In this document: positions 18,005 to 27,480 of the stretch, piece by piece
Layout: every line of letters begins with the position of its first letter
Numbering within the stretch: the first letter of the stretch is position 1
From: Bacteroides fragilis
GTDB taxonomy: Bacteria > Bacteroidota > Bacteroidia > Bacteroidales > Bacteroidaceae
DNA: 64,000 bases
Assembly (NCBI RefSeq): GCF_019583405.1
Contig: NZ_SZUU01000003.1
Span: forward strand, 124,001 to 188,000
Direction of reading: 5' to 3'
The notes under the pieces: generated by a model
Told to the model about the DNA's origin: nothing
The model's database searches: none
The model's input: only the letters and a program-made list of their open reading frames with translations
Translations under genes and position numbers: made by a program

Positions 18005-19522
18005 TTACTGTTTACCGTTGAAGTTGGTGTATGTTACTTCTAACTTCAGTTTTGTGCCATCATTATTTATGCCAGGCCCACCTTCCAGTTTTACATATCC
18101 CGGTTGTAAATCGTGTTGAATACTGATCATGTTCTTGTTGGAAGAACTGTCATACTGTACAAGTACCGGAATGAGTACTACTTTGTTCCAATCCGGATTT
18201 TTTGCTTCCCAAGCTGTTTCATTCCAGCTGGACCCAGCTTTTTTCTTGGCTTCCTGCTTTTCGTTGACACATGTATTAATCAGGCGAGTCAAGTTGGTAA
18301 ACACATACTGATTGGTTGTAGGCTTATTGGAAATAATAGCATTGTGTACGGCCAGATAAGAAGTGATATTATCTGTTAGTTTGTTCTCTTCGAAGAAACT
18401 TTGCCGTTCTTTCTCACGTAAGAGTAATACATATGTAGGTGCTTTCATGCTAAATTGTCCATTGTCTGGTTGGTTGTAGCTATTGAAAGTCAACTTCACA
18501 GCATTGATGGTGTCATTACTTAATTCTTTATAAATATCATCTATCGGCAATGTAGCTTGTGTGAAGATGCCGGCCGGAGATTTCAGATAAGTACATTCTG
18601 GATGCTTGTCAATAAACCCTTGTAATTCTTCTTGAGAAGTATTGAAACTATTAGCTTGAATAACTTCCTTAGTTGTAGCAAAAGTACGGGTTGTGTAGTA
18701 CAGAGAGTCGGTGCCATTTTTTTTCTTCAGATTATTCCCTAAGCTGTCTTTTTCGTGGCATCGAATCACGACATTCAAGTTGATTTGGTCAACATAAAGA
18801 ATCGTTCCGTTACCATAGTCATTTTTAGCGTAAATACCTTTGAATACATTCTCGATAAATGCTTCCGAACTTTTGAAATATTCAGGATGATCTCTATTTA
18901 AGCGATAAATTCGCTTACCTAACTTTGTGATTTCTTTAGAAGTTAAACGAACATTAGGATAAAAGTTATCTGAGTTTCTGATGGAATCACTTAGTGATTG
19001 GTCAACGGCTGTGTAGGCTTTTTGAGCCAATAGGCTATCGGAAGAATAATACAGTTCCGGTTTAATGTTTGTATAATAAGTCTGAGGTAACTGGGGTAAA
19101 GGAGCATTGAGTTTATATACAGTCATTCGACACGGGCTTATAGAATCCCCAAAATAACTTTTATAGTATAAAATCAATTCAGCGGTGTGAATAGAGTCTC
19201 CGGCCATTACACCTTTGGGATTTTTTTCCGGATCGTAAACCGAAGGAAAGGAAATTCCGCTCGGACTATTCAACTGTGCGAGGAAACTGGCTTCATAAGC
19301 TCCGAATTCCTTATCGGTGAATTTACCGACATATCCTACGCTGGTTTTTGCATAAACAGGACCTGATAAAATAGAATTTGTACTTACTTCGTAAGTGGTG
19401 TATCTTCCGTTGATATTTTGGTCGCTTTCCGGAAGCATTCCCAGTCCGAGAGTACCTGTATTGTCATCGCATCCGAAGAAAGTCAAGGCAAGCAGTGCTA
19501 CCCATACATATTTTGCTTTCAT
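18005..19522 (-). CDS. DUF4270 family lipoprotein
   Basis: The 505-residue protein starts with a lipoprotein signal (MKAKYVWVALLALTFFGC, lipobox cysteine at residue 18) and then GTLGLGMLPESDQN, typical of the Bacteroidetes DUF4270 family. Members are secreted lipoproteins of unknown function. The start at 19522 is chosen for the signal peptide; the in-frame ATG farther upstream would run into the glycogen synthase gene. It follows that gene by 22 bases, an arrangement I believe is common in Bacteroides, although no functional link is known. Confidence 0.87.
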   Translation of the reverse strand: MKAKYVWVALLALTFFGCDDNTGTLGLGMLPESDQNINGRYTTYEVSTNSILSGPVYAKTSVGYVGKFTDKEFGAYEASFLAQLNSPSGISFPSVYDPEKNPKGVMAGDSIHTAELILYYKSYFGDSISPCRMTVYKLNAPLPQLPQTYYTNIKPELYYSSDSLLAQKAYTAVDQSLSDSIRNSDNFYPNVRLTSKEITKLGKRIYRLNRDHPEYFKSSEAFIENVFKGIYAKNDYGNGTILYVDQINLNVVIRCHEKDSLGNNLKKKNGTDSLYYTTRTFATTKEVIQANSFNTSQEELQGFIDKHPECTYLKSPAGIFTQATLPIDDIYKELSNDTINAVKLTFNSYNQPDNGQFSMKAPTYVLLLREKERQSFFEENKLTDNITSYLAVHNAIISNKPTTNQYVFTNLTRLINTCVNEKQEAKKKAGSSWNETAWEAKNPDWNKVVLIPVLVQYDSSSNKNMISIQHDLQPGYVKLEGGPGINNDGTKLKLEVTYTNFNGKQ

Positions 19523-19544
19523 GATCGTCGTATCTTGGTTCTTA

Positions 19545-20369
19545 TTATTTTTGTTCAGCTTCCCACACCTGATCGTAGAAACTGTTGCAAGCATCTGCAA
19601 GAGTGTCGGGAGCTTGATAGTCAAGAACCAATTTACCCGATTGACGAGCATAGTTCATGACCTCTTCATTTACATGTTCACTATTCTGTACTACTCCGTC
19701 TGAGTAATCGACAGCTAATTTGCAAAGTGTAGCATAATCTACCGGATCTTTTAGGGTAGCTACATCTTTTTTATTAATACCCTTTAGCATCAGTTTGCTT
19801 GCAAAGTCATTGTTGAATGTACCTTTGAAATCATCTTCATATACGGAGAATACTACTTTTGCATCGCGGAACGAAGGTTCGTCTTTATACGCTTTTTTGA
19901 TATATAAAGGAGCCAGAGCAGTCATCCAGCCGTGACAGTGAATCACATCCGGACACCAACGCAGTTTCTTTACCGTTTCCAACACTCCTCTTGCATAAAA
20001 AATAGCCCGGCTGTCGTTATCATCGTATTCTACTCCGTTTTCGTCTGCTGTTTGTAGCCGGTTCTGGAAGTAATCATCGTTGTCGATAAAATAAACCTGC
20101 ATACGTGCTGACTGGATGGAAGCTACTTTGATGATAAGAGGATGGTCGGTGTCATCGATAATCAGGTTCATACCGGAGAGTCGTATCACTTCGTGCAATT
20201 GATTTCTGCGTTCGTTGATATTTCCCCATTTGGGCATGAATGTTCTGATTTCTCTGCCTTTTTCCTGGATAGCTTGTGGTAGATGTCTGCCTATATTGGC
20301 CATCTCGGATTCTGAAACGTAAGGAGTAATCTCTTGTGTAATAAATAAAACCTTGTTAGCCTTTGTCAT
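19545..20369 (-). CDS. glycogen/starch synthase catalytic-domain protein (GT5-like, N-terminal half only)
   Basis: The 274-residue protein matches the N-terminal Rossmann domain of glycogen synthase: VLFITQEITPYVSESEMANI near the start, then VIHCHGWMTALAPLYIKKA in the middle. A full GT5 enzyme is about 480-550 residues; the C-terminal nucleotide-sugar-binding half is absent. The usual KxGG acceptor motif is replaced by SESEMAN at the same place. The start at 20369 is chosen because a -7 box (20398-20405) lies just upstream. It may be regulatory or need a partner. It is co-directional with DUF4270 and divergent from panC. Confidence 0.8.
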   Translation of the reverse strand: MTKANKVLFITQEITPYVSESEMANIGRHLPQAIQEKGREIRTFMPKWGNINERRNQLHEVIRLSGMNLIIDDTDHPLIIKVASIQSARMQVYFIDNDDYFQNRLQTADENGVEYDDNDSRAIFYARGVLETVKKLRWCPDVIHCHGWMTALAPLYIKKAYKDEPSFRDAKVVFSVYEDDFKGTFNNDFASKLMLKGINKKDVATLKDPVDYATLCKLAVDYSDGVVQNSEHVNEEVMNYARQSGKLVLDYQAPDTLADACNSFYDQVWEAEQK

Positions 20370-20397
20370 AATAACAATCGTTCTCGTAAATATTCTG

Positions 20398-20405
20398 CAA
20401 AGATA
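20398..20405 (-). promoter_or_regulatory. -7 box of the GT5-like gene
   Basis: Minus strand reads TATCTTTG, a perfect Bacteroides -7 element, 28 bases before the start codon at 20369. Confidence 0.6.
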
Positions 20406-20615
20406 TAAAAAAAAACGGGCATTAAAGCAAGTTCTCAACCGGTATAATTCCTTATGAATTGTTAAGTGCTTGTTTTTCAGTGATAAACTATCCTGTTGCT
20501 TAGAACTCTCCTTCGACTTCTTTTGCATTAATTTACGATATTTCTTCTTTATATGGTAAATTATGGTTTATTTTGCACCGTTTTTCAAACGACTAAGAAT
20601 CATAAACCAATTAAA

Positions 20616-21464
20616 ATGAAAGTAATACATACGATCAAGGACTTGCAGGCTGAACTTTCGGTTTTGAAAGCCCAGGGTAAAAAGGTGGGGTTGGTACCTA
20701 CTATGGGTGCTTTGCATGCAGGGCACGCATCTCTTGTAAAGCGTAGTGTAAACGAGAATGAAGTAACGGTGGTAAGTGTTTTTGTGAATCCTACCCAGTT
20801 TAATGATAAAAATGACCTTGTTAAGTATCCTCGCACACTGGATGCCGATTGTAAATTGCTCGAGGATTGCGGAGCGACATATGCTTTTGCTCCTTCGGTG
20901 GAAGAAATGTATCCGGAACCGGATACCCGCCAATTCAGTTATGCTCCTCTGGATACTGTGATGGAGGGTGCTTTCCGTCCGGGACACTTTAACGGGGTAT
21001 GCCAGATCGTAAGTAAACTGTTTGAAGCAGTGAAGCCACATCGCGCATATTTTGGTGAAAAAGATTTTCAGCAATTGGCTATCATCCGTGAGATGGTTCG
21101 CCAGATGCAGTTCGATCTTGAAATTGTAGGTTGTCCCATTGTCCGTGAAGAGGACGGGCTGGCTTTGAGCAGCCGGAATGCGCGGCTGTCGGCAGAAGAA
21201 CGTGAAAATGCATTAAAAATATCTCAGACCTTATTTAAAAGTCGTACCTTTGCTGCCACTCACACAGTGAGCGAAACGCAAAAGTTTGTGGAAGATGCTA
21301 TTGTTGCCGCACCGGGATTACGCCTGGAATATTTTGAGATAGTAGATGGAAACACTTTGCAGAAGGTTGGGAATTGGGACCAAACATCCTATGCAGTAGG
21401 CTGTATTACAGTATTCTGTGGAGATGTCAGACTAATTGATAATATTAAATACAAAGAATCTTAA
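20616..21464 (+). CDS. panC: pantoate-beta-alanine ligase
   Basis: The 282-residue protein carries the PanC motifs [18 protein letters not shown] (ATP-binding HIGH-like motif), [20 protein letters not shown], and [11 protein letters not shown], followed by [16 protein letters not shown]. It joins pantoate and beta-alanine in the last step of pantothenate synthesis, in the cytoplasm. The start at 20616 ([10 protein letters not shown]) fits the family; 21 extra upstream codons do not. panD, which makes the beta-alanine, follows 21 bases downstream, so the two genes supply and use the same intermediate. Confidence 0.97.
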   Translation: MKVIHTIKDLQAELSVLKAQGKKVGLVPTMGALHAGHASLVKRSVNENEVTVVSVFVNPTQFNDKNDLVKYPRTLDADCKLLEDCGATYAFAPSVEEMYPEPDTRQFSYAPLDTVMEGAFRPGHFNGVCQIVSKLFEAVKPHRAYFGEKDFQQLAIIREMVRQMQFDLEIVGCPIVREEDGLALSSRNARLSAEERENALKISQTLFKSRTFAATHTVSETQKFVEDAIVAAPGLRLEYFEIVDGNTLQKVGNWDQTSYAVGCITVFCGDVRLIDNIKYKES

Positions 21465-21485
21465 ACTAAAAAAGACGAAGTCCTT

Positions 21486-21839
21486 ATGATGATTGAAGTG
21501 TTGAAGTCGAAAATTCATTGTGCCCGTGTTACGGAAGCCAATCTGAATTATATGGGTAGTATCACGATTGATGAGGATTTGCTGGATGCAGCCAATATGA
21601 TTGCCGGTGAGAAAGTATACATCGCTGATAATAATAACGGTGAGCGTTTTGAGACCTACATTATCAAAGGTGAACGCGGATCAGGTAAAATCTGCTTAAA
21701 TGGTGCTGCTGCCCGGAAAGTACAACCGGACGACATTGTGATTATTATGTCGTATGCGTTGATGGATTTTGAGGAAGCAAAGACATTTAAACCAACGGTG
21801 ATTTTTCCGGATCCAACTACAAACAGTGTGGTGAAGTAA
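21486..21839 (+). CDS. panD: aspartate 1-decarboxylase
   Basis: The 117-residue proenzyme contains the self-cleavage site in [16 protein letters not shown]: the chain breaks between Gly and Ser (about residues 24-25) to give the pyruvoyl cofactor. [14 protein letters not shown] before it and [20 protein letters not shown] after it are standard PanD sequence. It makes beta-alanine from aspartate for PanC, encoded just upstream. The start may be either of two adjacent ATGs (21486 or 21489). A strong terminator follows at 21863-21905. Confidence 0.97.
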   Translation: MMIEVLKSKIHCARVTEANLNYMGSITIDEDLLDAANMIAGEKVYIADNNNGERFETYIIKGERGSGKICLNGAAARKVQPDDIVIIMSYALMDFEEAKTFKPTVIFPDPTTNSVVK

Positions 21840-21862
21840 GAAACCATTCAACCGAAGAATAT

Positions 21863-21905
21863 AAAAAATCCCTGCTAATATCAGAATATTAGCAGGGATT
21901 TTTTT
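21863..21905 (+). terminator. panCD terminator
   Basis: A 19-bp perfect stem (AAAAAATCCCTGCTAATAT and its complement) with a CAGA loop, ending in a T-run, 24 bases after the panD stop. Confidence 0.9.
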
Positions 21906-21959
21906 ATTGGGTAGATCCGTGTTGATGCTACTTTCTGCCCAAAGAGTCTATTTGTGGTC

Positions 21960-22003
21960 GGTAAGCAATTGGTTGTGAGATCACGAACCGTAGATTACTT
22001 ACC
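21960..22003. other. two-tier hairpin, function unknown
   Basis: GGTAAG (21960-21965) pairs with CTTACC (21998-22003), enclosing a second hairpin GGTTGTG / CACgAACC (21971-21989). It lies 20 bases after the stop of the minus-strand oxidoreductase gene. There is no T-run, so it may only be a 3' stabilising structure. Confidence 0.35.
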
Positions 22004-22022
22004 AACGCAGATTTCCGATTCT

Positions 22023-24311
22023 TTATTTAGAGCTTAACTGTTCGTTCATCGCTGCTGCAGCACGGCGTCCGTCTCCCATGGCAAGGATTACGGTAGCCCC
22101 TCCTCGTACAATGTCTCCTCCTGCATAAATGGTAGGGATAGACGATTGCATCTGGTCATTAACGGTAATCGTACCTTTACGTCCCAATTCCAGACCTTTG
22201 ATAGAGCTGGGAACAATGGGATTGGGTGACACGCCTACACTGACAATGGCAAGATCGATATCGATGGTTTCTGTCGCTCCTTGAATGGGTACCGGACTGC
22301 GTCGCCCTGAAGCATCCGGTTCGCCCAGTTCCATTTTCTGTAAAACCACTTGTTTCACACGTCCTTGCTCATCAGCCAGATATTCGATCGGGTTGTGCAG
22401 GGTCAGGAATTCTATCCCTTCTTCTTTAGCATGCTTCACCTCTTCCAGACGTGCCGGCATTTCTTCTTCCGAACGACGGTAGATAATCATGGCACGTTCC
22501 GCTCCCAGGCGTTTGGCTGTACGGACAGAGTCCATAGCGGTGTTGCCACCTCCAATTACAGCAACGTTTTTACCGAAAGCTACCGGAGTATCGGAATCGG
22601 GACTGGCCGCATCCATCAGGTTTACGCGAGTCAGATATTCGTTGGAAGACATAATATTGATAGAATTTTCTCCCGGTATATTCATGAAGTTAGGGAGTCC
22701 GGCACCGGAAGCCACAAAAATGCCTTTGAAGCCTTCTTCCTCCAATTGTTCCACACCGATTGTTTTTCCTACGATGCAATCCTTGATGAAAGTAACCCCC
22801 ATTTTGGCAAGATTCTCAATTTCAACGTCTACAATCTTGTTGGGCAGACGGAATTCAGGAATACCGTATTTAAGTACACCGCCGATTTCGTGCAGCGCTT
22901 CGAATACAGTTACATCATATCCGTATTTGGCCATATCCCCGGCAAATGACAGTCCGGCAGGACCTGAGCCGATGACAGCTACTTTGATACCGTTCTTCTC
23001 ACCAATTTCCGGAACAGAGATTTGTCCGCTTTCGCGTTCGTAGTCGGCGGCAAACCGTTCGAGATGACCGATGGCTACAGCTTCTTTACCCATTTTCAAA
23101 TGGATACACTTTGACTCACATTGTTTTTCTTGTGGACATACACGGCCACATACGGCAGGCAGGGCACTGGTTTCTTTCAGTGTCTTAGCCGCTTCAAGAA
23201 TTTCTCCACGTTCGATGTTTTTGATGAAACGGGGAATATCGATACCTACCGGACAACCGGTCATACAACCTGGATTGGCACAATCCAGACAACGTTGTGC
23301 TTCTGTGACTGCCTGTTCTTTAGTTAATCCCTGGTTAACTTCCTCTTTGCGGCTGTGTGAACGATACTCCGGATCAAGTTCATTCATTTTGCAGCGTTCG
23401 ATGTTTGCACGGTCTTTCGCTTTTATTGCTTTACGGAGTTCTTCGCGCCAAGGAGCGGTACGTCCGTTTTCGTCTATGGTTTTAGTTGCTTCACATTCGT
23501 CGAGTTTGTGCAGTTCTTCGCGTTCAATGGCTTTAAAAGCGCCCATGCGTTTCAACATTTCGTCGAAATCCACCTGATGACCGTCAAACTCCGGACCGTC
23601 TACACATACGAATTTGGTTTTTCCTCCGATGGTGATTCGGCAAGCACCACACATTCCGGTACCGTCCACCATAATTGTGTTCAACGATACTTCGGTCGGA
23701 ATTTCGTATTTTTTCGTCAGCAAACAAACAAATTTCATCATGATAGCCGGGCCGATAGCAAAACATTTGTCCACTTTCTCCCGCTTGATCACTTCCTCTA
23801 CTCCTTCTGTAACCAGACCTTTACGACCATATGATCCGTCATCGGTCATAATGATCACTTCATCCGAACTTTCGCGCATCTCTTTTTCAAGAATAATCAG
23901 TTCTTTGCTGCGTCCGGCCAATACAGTGATCACACGGTTGCCGGCTGCTTTAAGCGCTTGTACGATCGGTAGCATCGGAGCAACTCCCACACCTCCTCCG
24001 GCACATACAACGGTTCCGAAGTTTTCAATGTGCGTAGCCTGTCCCAGCGGGCCTACTACGTCAGTGATATAGTCTCCTTCGTTTAGTTCGCAAAGGCGGG
24101 TAGAAGAGAGCCCTACCTCCTGAACAACCAGTGTGATGGTTCCTGCCTTCGGGTCGGCGGCTGCAATGGTCAGTGGCATACGTTCTCCCTTTTCACCGAC
24201 ACGCACAATCACGAAATGACCAGCCTTGCGTGATTTTGCTATCAACGGAGCTTCAATTACAAGTTTGAATACTTTCTCCGAGAAATGTTCTTTGCTAATG
24301 ATTTTGTTCAT
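22023..24311 (-). CDS. fused NfnA-NfnB-like ferredoxin:NADP oxidoreductase / glutamate synthase small-subunit-like protein
   Basis: The 762-residue protein is a fusion. Residues 1-270 are a ferredoxin-NADP reductase-type module with a [2Fe-2S] cluster motif (CGACRITIGGKTKFVC). Residues 290-762 are a GltD-like module with [4Fe-4S] cysteines (CLDCANPGCMTGCPVG; CGRVCPQEKQCESKC), an FAD site (VAVIGSGPAGLSFAG) and an NADPH site (VAVIGGGNTAMDSVRTAKR). In clostridia the separate NfnA and NfnB proteins run electron-bifurcating transhydrogenation among NADH, NADPH and ferredoxin. Databases often label the fusion as glutamate synthase, but no large subunit is nearby. Domain calls firm; bifurcation inferred. 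Confidence 0.88.
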   Translation of the reverse strand: MNKIISKEHFSEKVFKLVIEAPLIAKSRKAGHFVIVRVGEKGERMPLTIAAADPKAGTITLVVQEVGLSSTRLCELNEGDYITDVVGPLGQATHIENFGTVVCAGGGVGVAPMLPIVQALKAAGNRVITVLAGRSKELIILEKEMRESSDEVIIMTDDGSYGRKGLVTEGVEEVIKREKVDKCFAIGPAIMMKFVCLLTKKYEIPTEVSLNTIMVDGTGMCGACRITIGGKTKFVCVDGPEFDGHQVDFDEMLKRMGAFKAIEREELHKLDECEATKTIDENGRTAPWREELRKAIKAKDRANIERCKMNELDPEYRSHSRKEEVNQGLTKEQAVTEAQRCLDCANPGCMTGCPVGIDIPRFIKNIERGEILEAAKTLKETSALPAVCGRVCPQEKQCESKCIHLKMGKEAVAIGHLERFAADYERESGQISVPEIGEKNGIKVAVIGSGPAGLSFAGDMAKYGYDVTVFEALHEIGGVLKYGIPEFRLPNKIVDVEIENLAKMGVTFIKDCIVGKTIGVEQLEEEGFKGIFVASGAGLPNFMNIPGENSINIMSSNEYLTRVNLMDAASPDSDTPVAFGKNVAVIGGGNTAMDSVRTAKRLGAERAMIIYRRSEEEMPARLEEVKHAKEEGIEFLTLHNPIEYLADEQGRVKQVVLQKMELGEPDASGRRSPVPIQGATETIDIDLAIVSVGVSPNPIVPSSIKGLELGRKGTITVNDQMQSSIPTIYAGGDIVRGGATVILAMGDGRRAAAAMNEQLSSK

Positions 24312-24368
24312 TATCTAATTAATTTGTTGGATTTATTACGTAATTGCTATCAGAATGTTCTTAGTGTG

Positions 24369-24398
24369 CAAAGATACTGCTAATTTGTAAATAACAAA
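24369..24398 (-). promoter_or_regulatory. promoter of the Nfn-like gene
   Basis: Minus strand: TTTG (24395-24398), an 18-base gap, then TATCTTTG (24369-24376). The start codon at 24311 is about 50 bases downstream. Confidence 0.6.
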
Positions 24399-24401
24399 AG
24401 A

Positions 24402-24429
24402 AAAGCCATCCTTTTGAAGGGATGGCTTT
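24402..24429 (-). terminator. terminator of the sugar MFS gene
   Basis: AAAGCCATCC and GGATGGCTTT form a 10-bp stem with an 8-base loop, followed on the minus strand by TTTTCTTTTG. It lies 23 bases beyond the MFS stop codon. Confidence 0.8.
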
Positions 24430-24452
24430 GTCCTCAAGGTGAGTATATTTGT

Positions 24453-25664
24453 TTATTTTGTTCTGATTTTATACCCCGCCATTCCATAATAGAGGATAAA
24501 GAGGAAGCAGGGGAGGCAGATCCAGTAAGCATTTTGTGCTCCTGCTATGTCTTTGATATATCCGAACAGGGTAGGAATGACAGCACCACCGGCCATAGCC
24601 ATTATCAACAAAGAAGAACCGGCCTTGGTGAATTTGCCTAAGTCTGCCATGGCGAGCGGCCAAAGTGCAGGCCACATCAGTGAACATCCCAATGCTATGA
24701 ATGCTATGAAGTAGATCGAGATATCAGCCGGAGTCAATACTACCAGGATAGAACCTGCAATGGCAAGAATGGAACAGATTTTCAATGCTGTAGCCTGATT
24801 GAGGTATTTAGGTATGAAAATGATGCCGCAGATATATCCGATTACAATTCCGATTGGAGCAATCCAGGCATAAGCTGCTGCGTTTTCCAGATGCAAGCTG
24901 TTGGCGTAGTCAACAAGAGTACCTAATGAAACCGTTTCTACACCTACGTAGAGGAAGAGTGCAAGACATCCCAACAGCAGATGCGGGAATTGCCATACAG
25001 ACGTTTTGCCGGCTGCATACGGACAAGCCTCTGCACCACCTTCGCTGTCGTCTTCGCCGGCTGCTTTTACTTCCGGCAGTGGAGCCATCAGCGAAATGAT
25101 TCCTAATAAGATGAAGGCGGCGATGATTACATAAAACGGAGTAAATAAGTCTGATACGGTAATGTCGCTGACTTCCTTACCGATCAGGAAGGCCAGGAAC
25201 AATGGAGGAATCGGCCATGCTAACTTGTTACAGATACCCATGATACTGATACGTTTGGCAGCACTGTCCAATGGGCCGAGGATAGTGATATACGGATTGA
25301 CAGATGCTTGTAAGAATGCATTTGCCGTACCGCTAACGAAAGATGCTACCAGGAAAAGTGCAAAACTTTCTTGACTGGCAGACGGAATGTACAAACCGAA
25401 AGCAATGGCAAACATGGCGAATGAGAGTGCCATGGTACGTTTGTACCCGATAGCTTTGATAGTCATCGAAGCCGGATAACCAAAAATAAGAAAAGGTACG
25501 AAAGTAGCTGCGATAATAAGATAAGATTCAGCGGAAGTGATGCCTAAAGAACCTTGTAAAACCGGAATCAGAACGGAGTTAATTCCTAATGCGAATCCGA
25601 TGGCAAAGAACATGATGCCGATAAATGCTAACGGCAGAGCAAAGTTTTTTTGAGTAGAGCTCAT
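24453..25664 (-). CDS. FucP/GluP-type sugar:H+ symporter (MFS)
   Basis: The 403-residue protein has about twelve membrane helices. The motif GYPASMTIKAIGYKRTM in the first half and GTANAFLQASVNPYITILGP later match the fucose permease / glucose-galactose porter branch of the major facilitator family. It should import a hexose or deoxy-sugar with protons. The exact sugar is not readable; no catabolic genes for a specific sugar adjoin it. It is a single-gene unit with its own terminator. Confidence 0.85.
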   Translation of the reverse strand: MSSTQKNFALPLAFIGIMFFAIGFALGINSVLIPVLQGSLGITSAESYLIIAATFVPFLIFGYPASMTIKAIGYKRTMALSFAMFAIAFGLYIPSASQESFALFLVASFVSGTANAFLQASVNPYITILGPLDSAAKRISIMGICNKLAWPIPPLFLAFLIGKEVSDITVSDLFTPFYVIIAAFILLGIISLMAPLPEVKAAGEDDSEGGAEACPYAAGKTSVWQFPHLLLGCLALFLYVGVETVSLGTLVDYANSLHLENAAAYAWIAPIGIVIGYICGIIFIPKYLNQATALKICSILAIAGSILVVLTPADISIYFIAFIALGCSLMWPALWPLAMADLGKFTKAGSSLLIMAMAGGAVIPTLFGYIKDIAGAQNAYWICLPCFLFILYYGMAGYKIRTK

Positions 25665-25708
25665 AAAATAGGAGTTTTGAGGTTAGTAAAAATGTGTTTT
25701 AAGGTAAA

Positions 25709-25742
25709 AAAAGAGCAACCCCTGTATCGGAGTTGCTCTTTT
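25709..25742 (-). terminator. serS terminator
   Basis: AAAAGAGCAAC and GTTGCTCTTTT form an 11-bp stem, followed on the minus strand by a further A/T-rich T-run, 15 bases beyond the serS stop. Confidence 0.8.
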
Positions 25743-25756
25743 ATCTTGTTTTGTTT

Positions 25757-27031
25757 TTAGTCGATAATGTCAAATCCGCAGTAAGGAACCAATGCTTTCG
25801 GGATCCGAATGCCCTCCGGGGTCTGATGATTTTCCAGCAGGGCTGCTACGATACGGGGTAACGCCAGCGCTGATCCGTTCAGTGTATGGCAAAGCTCGGT
25901 CTTTTTTTCTCCGCTGCGATAACGGCATTTCAACCGGTTAGCCTGGTAAGTATCGAAGTTGGATACGGAGCTGACTTCCAGCCAGCGTTTCTGTGCTTCG
26001 GAGTATACTTCGAAATCAAAGCAGAGAGCGGCGGTAAAACTCATATCACCGCCACAAAGACGGAGAATGCGGTAAGGAAGTTCTAACTTCTGGAGCAAAC
26101 CTTCAACGTGATCCAGCATTTCCTGATGTGACTGGCGGGAGTGCTCAGGCTTATCTATACGTACCAATTCTACTTTAGAAAATTCGTGGAGACGGTTCAG
26201 GCCGCGTACATCTTTACCGTAGGAACCGGCTTCACGGCGGAAGCACTGTGTGTAAGCACAGTTTTTAATAGGAAGTTGTTTTTCATCCAGAATCACGTCA
26301 CGGTAGATGTTGGTTACCGGAACTTCGGCTGTCGGGATCAAATAAAGATCGTCTACTTCGCAGTGGTACATTTGTCCTTCTTTGTCCGGAAGTTGTCCCG
26401 TTCCGTAACCGGAAGCTGCATTGACAACCGTTGGGGGCATGATTTCAGTATATCCCGATTTACGTGCTTCATCCAGGAAAAAGTTAATCAGTGCACGCTG
26501 CAATTGAGCACCTTTACCTTTGTATACCGGAAAACCTGCACCGGTGATTTTTACACCCAGGTCGAAATCGATCAGGTCGTATTTCTTAGCCAGCTCCCAG
26601 TGAGGAAGTGCATCTGTTGGGAGTTGAGTTTCCATGCCTCCCATTTTTTCTACAACATTATCCTCGGCGCCAACACCCTCGGGTACGCTGTCATAAGGAA
26701 TATTGGGAATAGTATACAGCAGATTCAGCATGTCGTTGGCCGCCTGATCCATGTCAGCCTGTAGTGTTTTGTTGGTCTCCTTTATTTCGGCTACACGGGT
26801 TTTCGCAGCTTCGGCTTCTTCCTTTTTTCCTTCTTTCATTAGCTGGCCGATGGTTTTCGAGAGCGAATTTACCTCTGCCAGGTTTTTATCTAATTGGTTT
26901 TGTGTATTACGTCTTTTGTCATTCACTTCAATCACTTGGGCAATTGTTTCTTTGGCCCCTTTGAAGTGTTTCTTTTCCAGACCGCGGATTACCGCATCTG
27001 TGTTTTCTGTAATTTGTTTAATGGTAAGCAT
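25757..27031 (-). CDS. serS: seryl-tRNA synthetase
   Basis: The 424-residue protein has the long N-terminal coiled coil that holds tRNA-Ser (residues about 30-100, EVNSLSKTIGQLMKEGKKEE) and the class II core: motif 2 FRREAGSYGKDVRGLNRLHE and motif 3 GSALALPRIVAALLENHQ. It charges tRNA-Ser with serine. Length is normal. It lies downstream of rplU-rpmA on the same strand but is separated from them by a terminator (27121-27148) and has its own -7 box at 27070-27077 (TATCTTTG on the minus strand). Confidence 0.98.
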   Translation of the reverse strand: MLTIKQITENTDAVIRGLEKKHFKGAKETIAQVIEVNDKRRNTQNQLDKNLAEVNSLSKTIGQLMKEGKKEEAEAAKTRVAEIKETNKTLQADMDQAANDMLNLLYTIPNIPYDSVPEGVGAEDNVVEKMGGMETQLPTDALPHWELAKKYDLIDFDLGVKITGAGFPVYKGKGAQLQRALINFFLDEARKSGYTEIMPPTVVNAASGYGTGQLPDKEGQMYHCEVDDLYLIPTAEVPVTNIYRDVILDEKQLPIKNCAYTQCFRREAGSYGKDVRGLNRLHEFSKVELVRIDKPEHSRQSHQEMLDHVEGLLQKLELPYRILRLCGGDMSFTAALCFDFEVYSEAQKRWLEVSSVSNFDTYQANRLKCRYRSGEKKTELCHTLNGSALALPRIVAALLENHQTPEGIRIPKALVPYCGFDIID

Positions 27032-27069
27032 ATCTATACTTTATTTATGAACTTTCTTCTTTGAGTTTA

Positions 27070-27077
27070 CAAAGATA
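27070..27077 (-). promoter_or_regulatory. serS -7 box
   Basis: Minus strand TATCTTTG, perfect to the Bacteroides consensus, 38 bases before the serS start. Confidence 0.55.
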
Positions 27078-27120
27078 TATAAAAATAAGATAAGAGGATA
27101 CGTCTTGTATAAAAAAGAAA

Positions 27121-27148
27121 AGAGACGCAATCAACCGATTGCATCTCT
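27121..27148 (-). terminator. rplU-rpmA terminator
   Basis: AGAGACGCAATC pairs with GATTGCATCTCT (one A-C mismatch) around a 4-base loop, followed on the minus strand by TTTTCTTTTTT. It lies 39 bases after the rpmA stop. Confidence 0.8.
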
Positions 27149-27187
27149 TTCTTCAATTTCTTACAATTTCCTTTAAACTCCGGAAAT

Positions 27188-27457
27188 TTATGCTTCTGTT
27201 GCTTCAGCAGGGATGATAGAAACATATCTTCTGTCTTCTCTACCTACTTTGAAACTTACAGTTCCGTCTACTAAAGCGAAAAGAGTGTGGTCCTTACCCA
27301 TACCGATGTTTTCACCCGGGTGGAATTCAGTACCTCTTTGACGAACGATGATGTTACCTGCTTTGCAAGCTTCGCCACCAAATATCTTAACGCCTAATCT
27401 TTTGCTCTGTGATTCGCGGCCGTTCTTAGAACTACCGACACCTTTCTTATGTGCCAT
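27188..27457 (-). CDS. rpmA: 50S ribosomal protein L27
   Basis: The 89-residue protein starts [19 protein letters not shown] and contains [20 protein letters not shown], the standard L27 sequence. It lacks the cleavable N-terminal extension seen in Firmicutes. It sits 23 bases after rplU, the universal L21-L27 pair. Confidence 0.98.
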   Translation of the reverse strand: MAHKKGVGSSKNGRESQSKRLGVKIFGGEACKAGNIIVRQRGTEFHPGENIGMGKDHTLFALVDGTVSFKVGREDRRYVSIIPAEATEA

Positions 27458-27480
27458 TTCTTCTTACTTTTAAAAATTGA

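Noticed and set aside
21960..22003. tRNA or riboswitch
   Set aside because: Only two nested stems, no cloverleaf, no CCA-type end and no match to a known riboswitch core.
22023..24311. Glutamate synthase
   Set aside because: The GltD-like half is fused to a ferredoxin reductase-type half with a 2Fe-2S motif, and no glutamate synthase large subunit is nearby.
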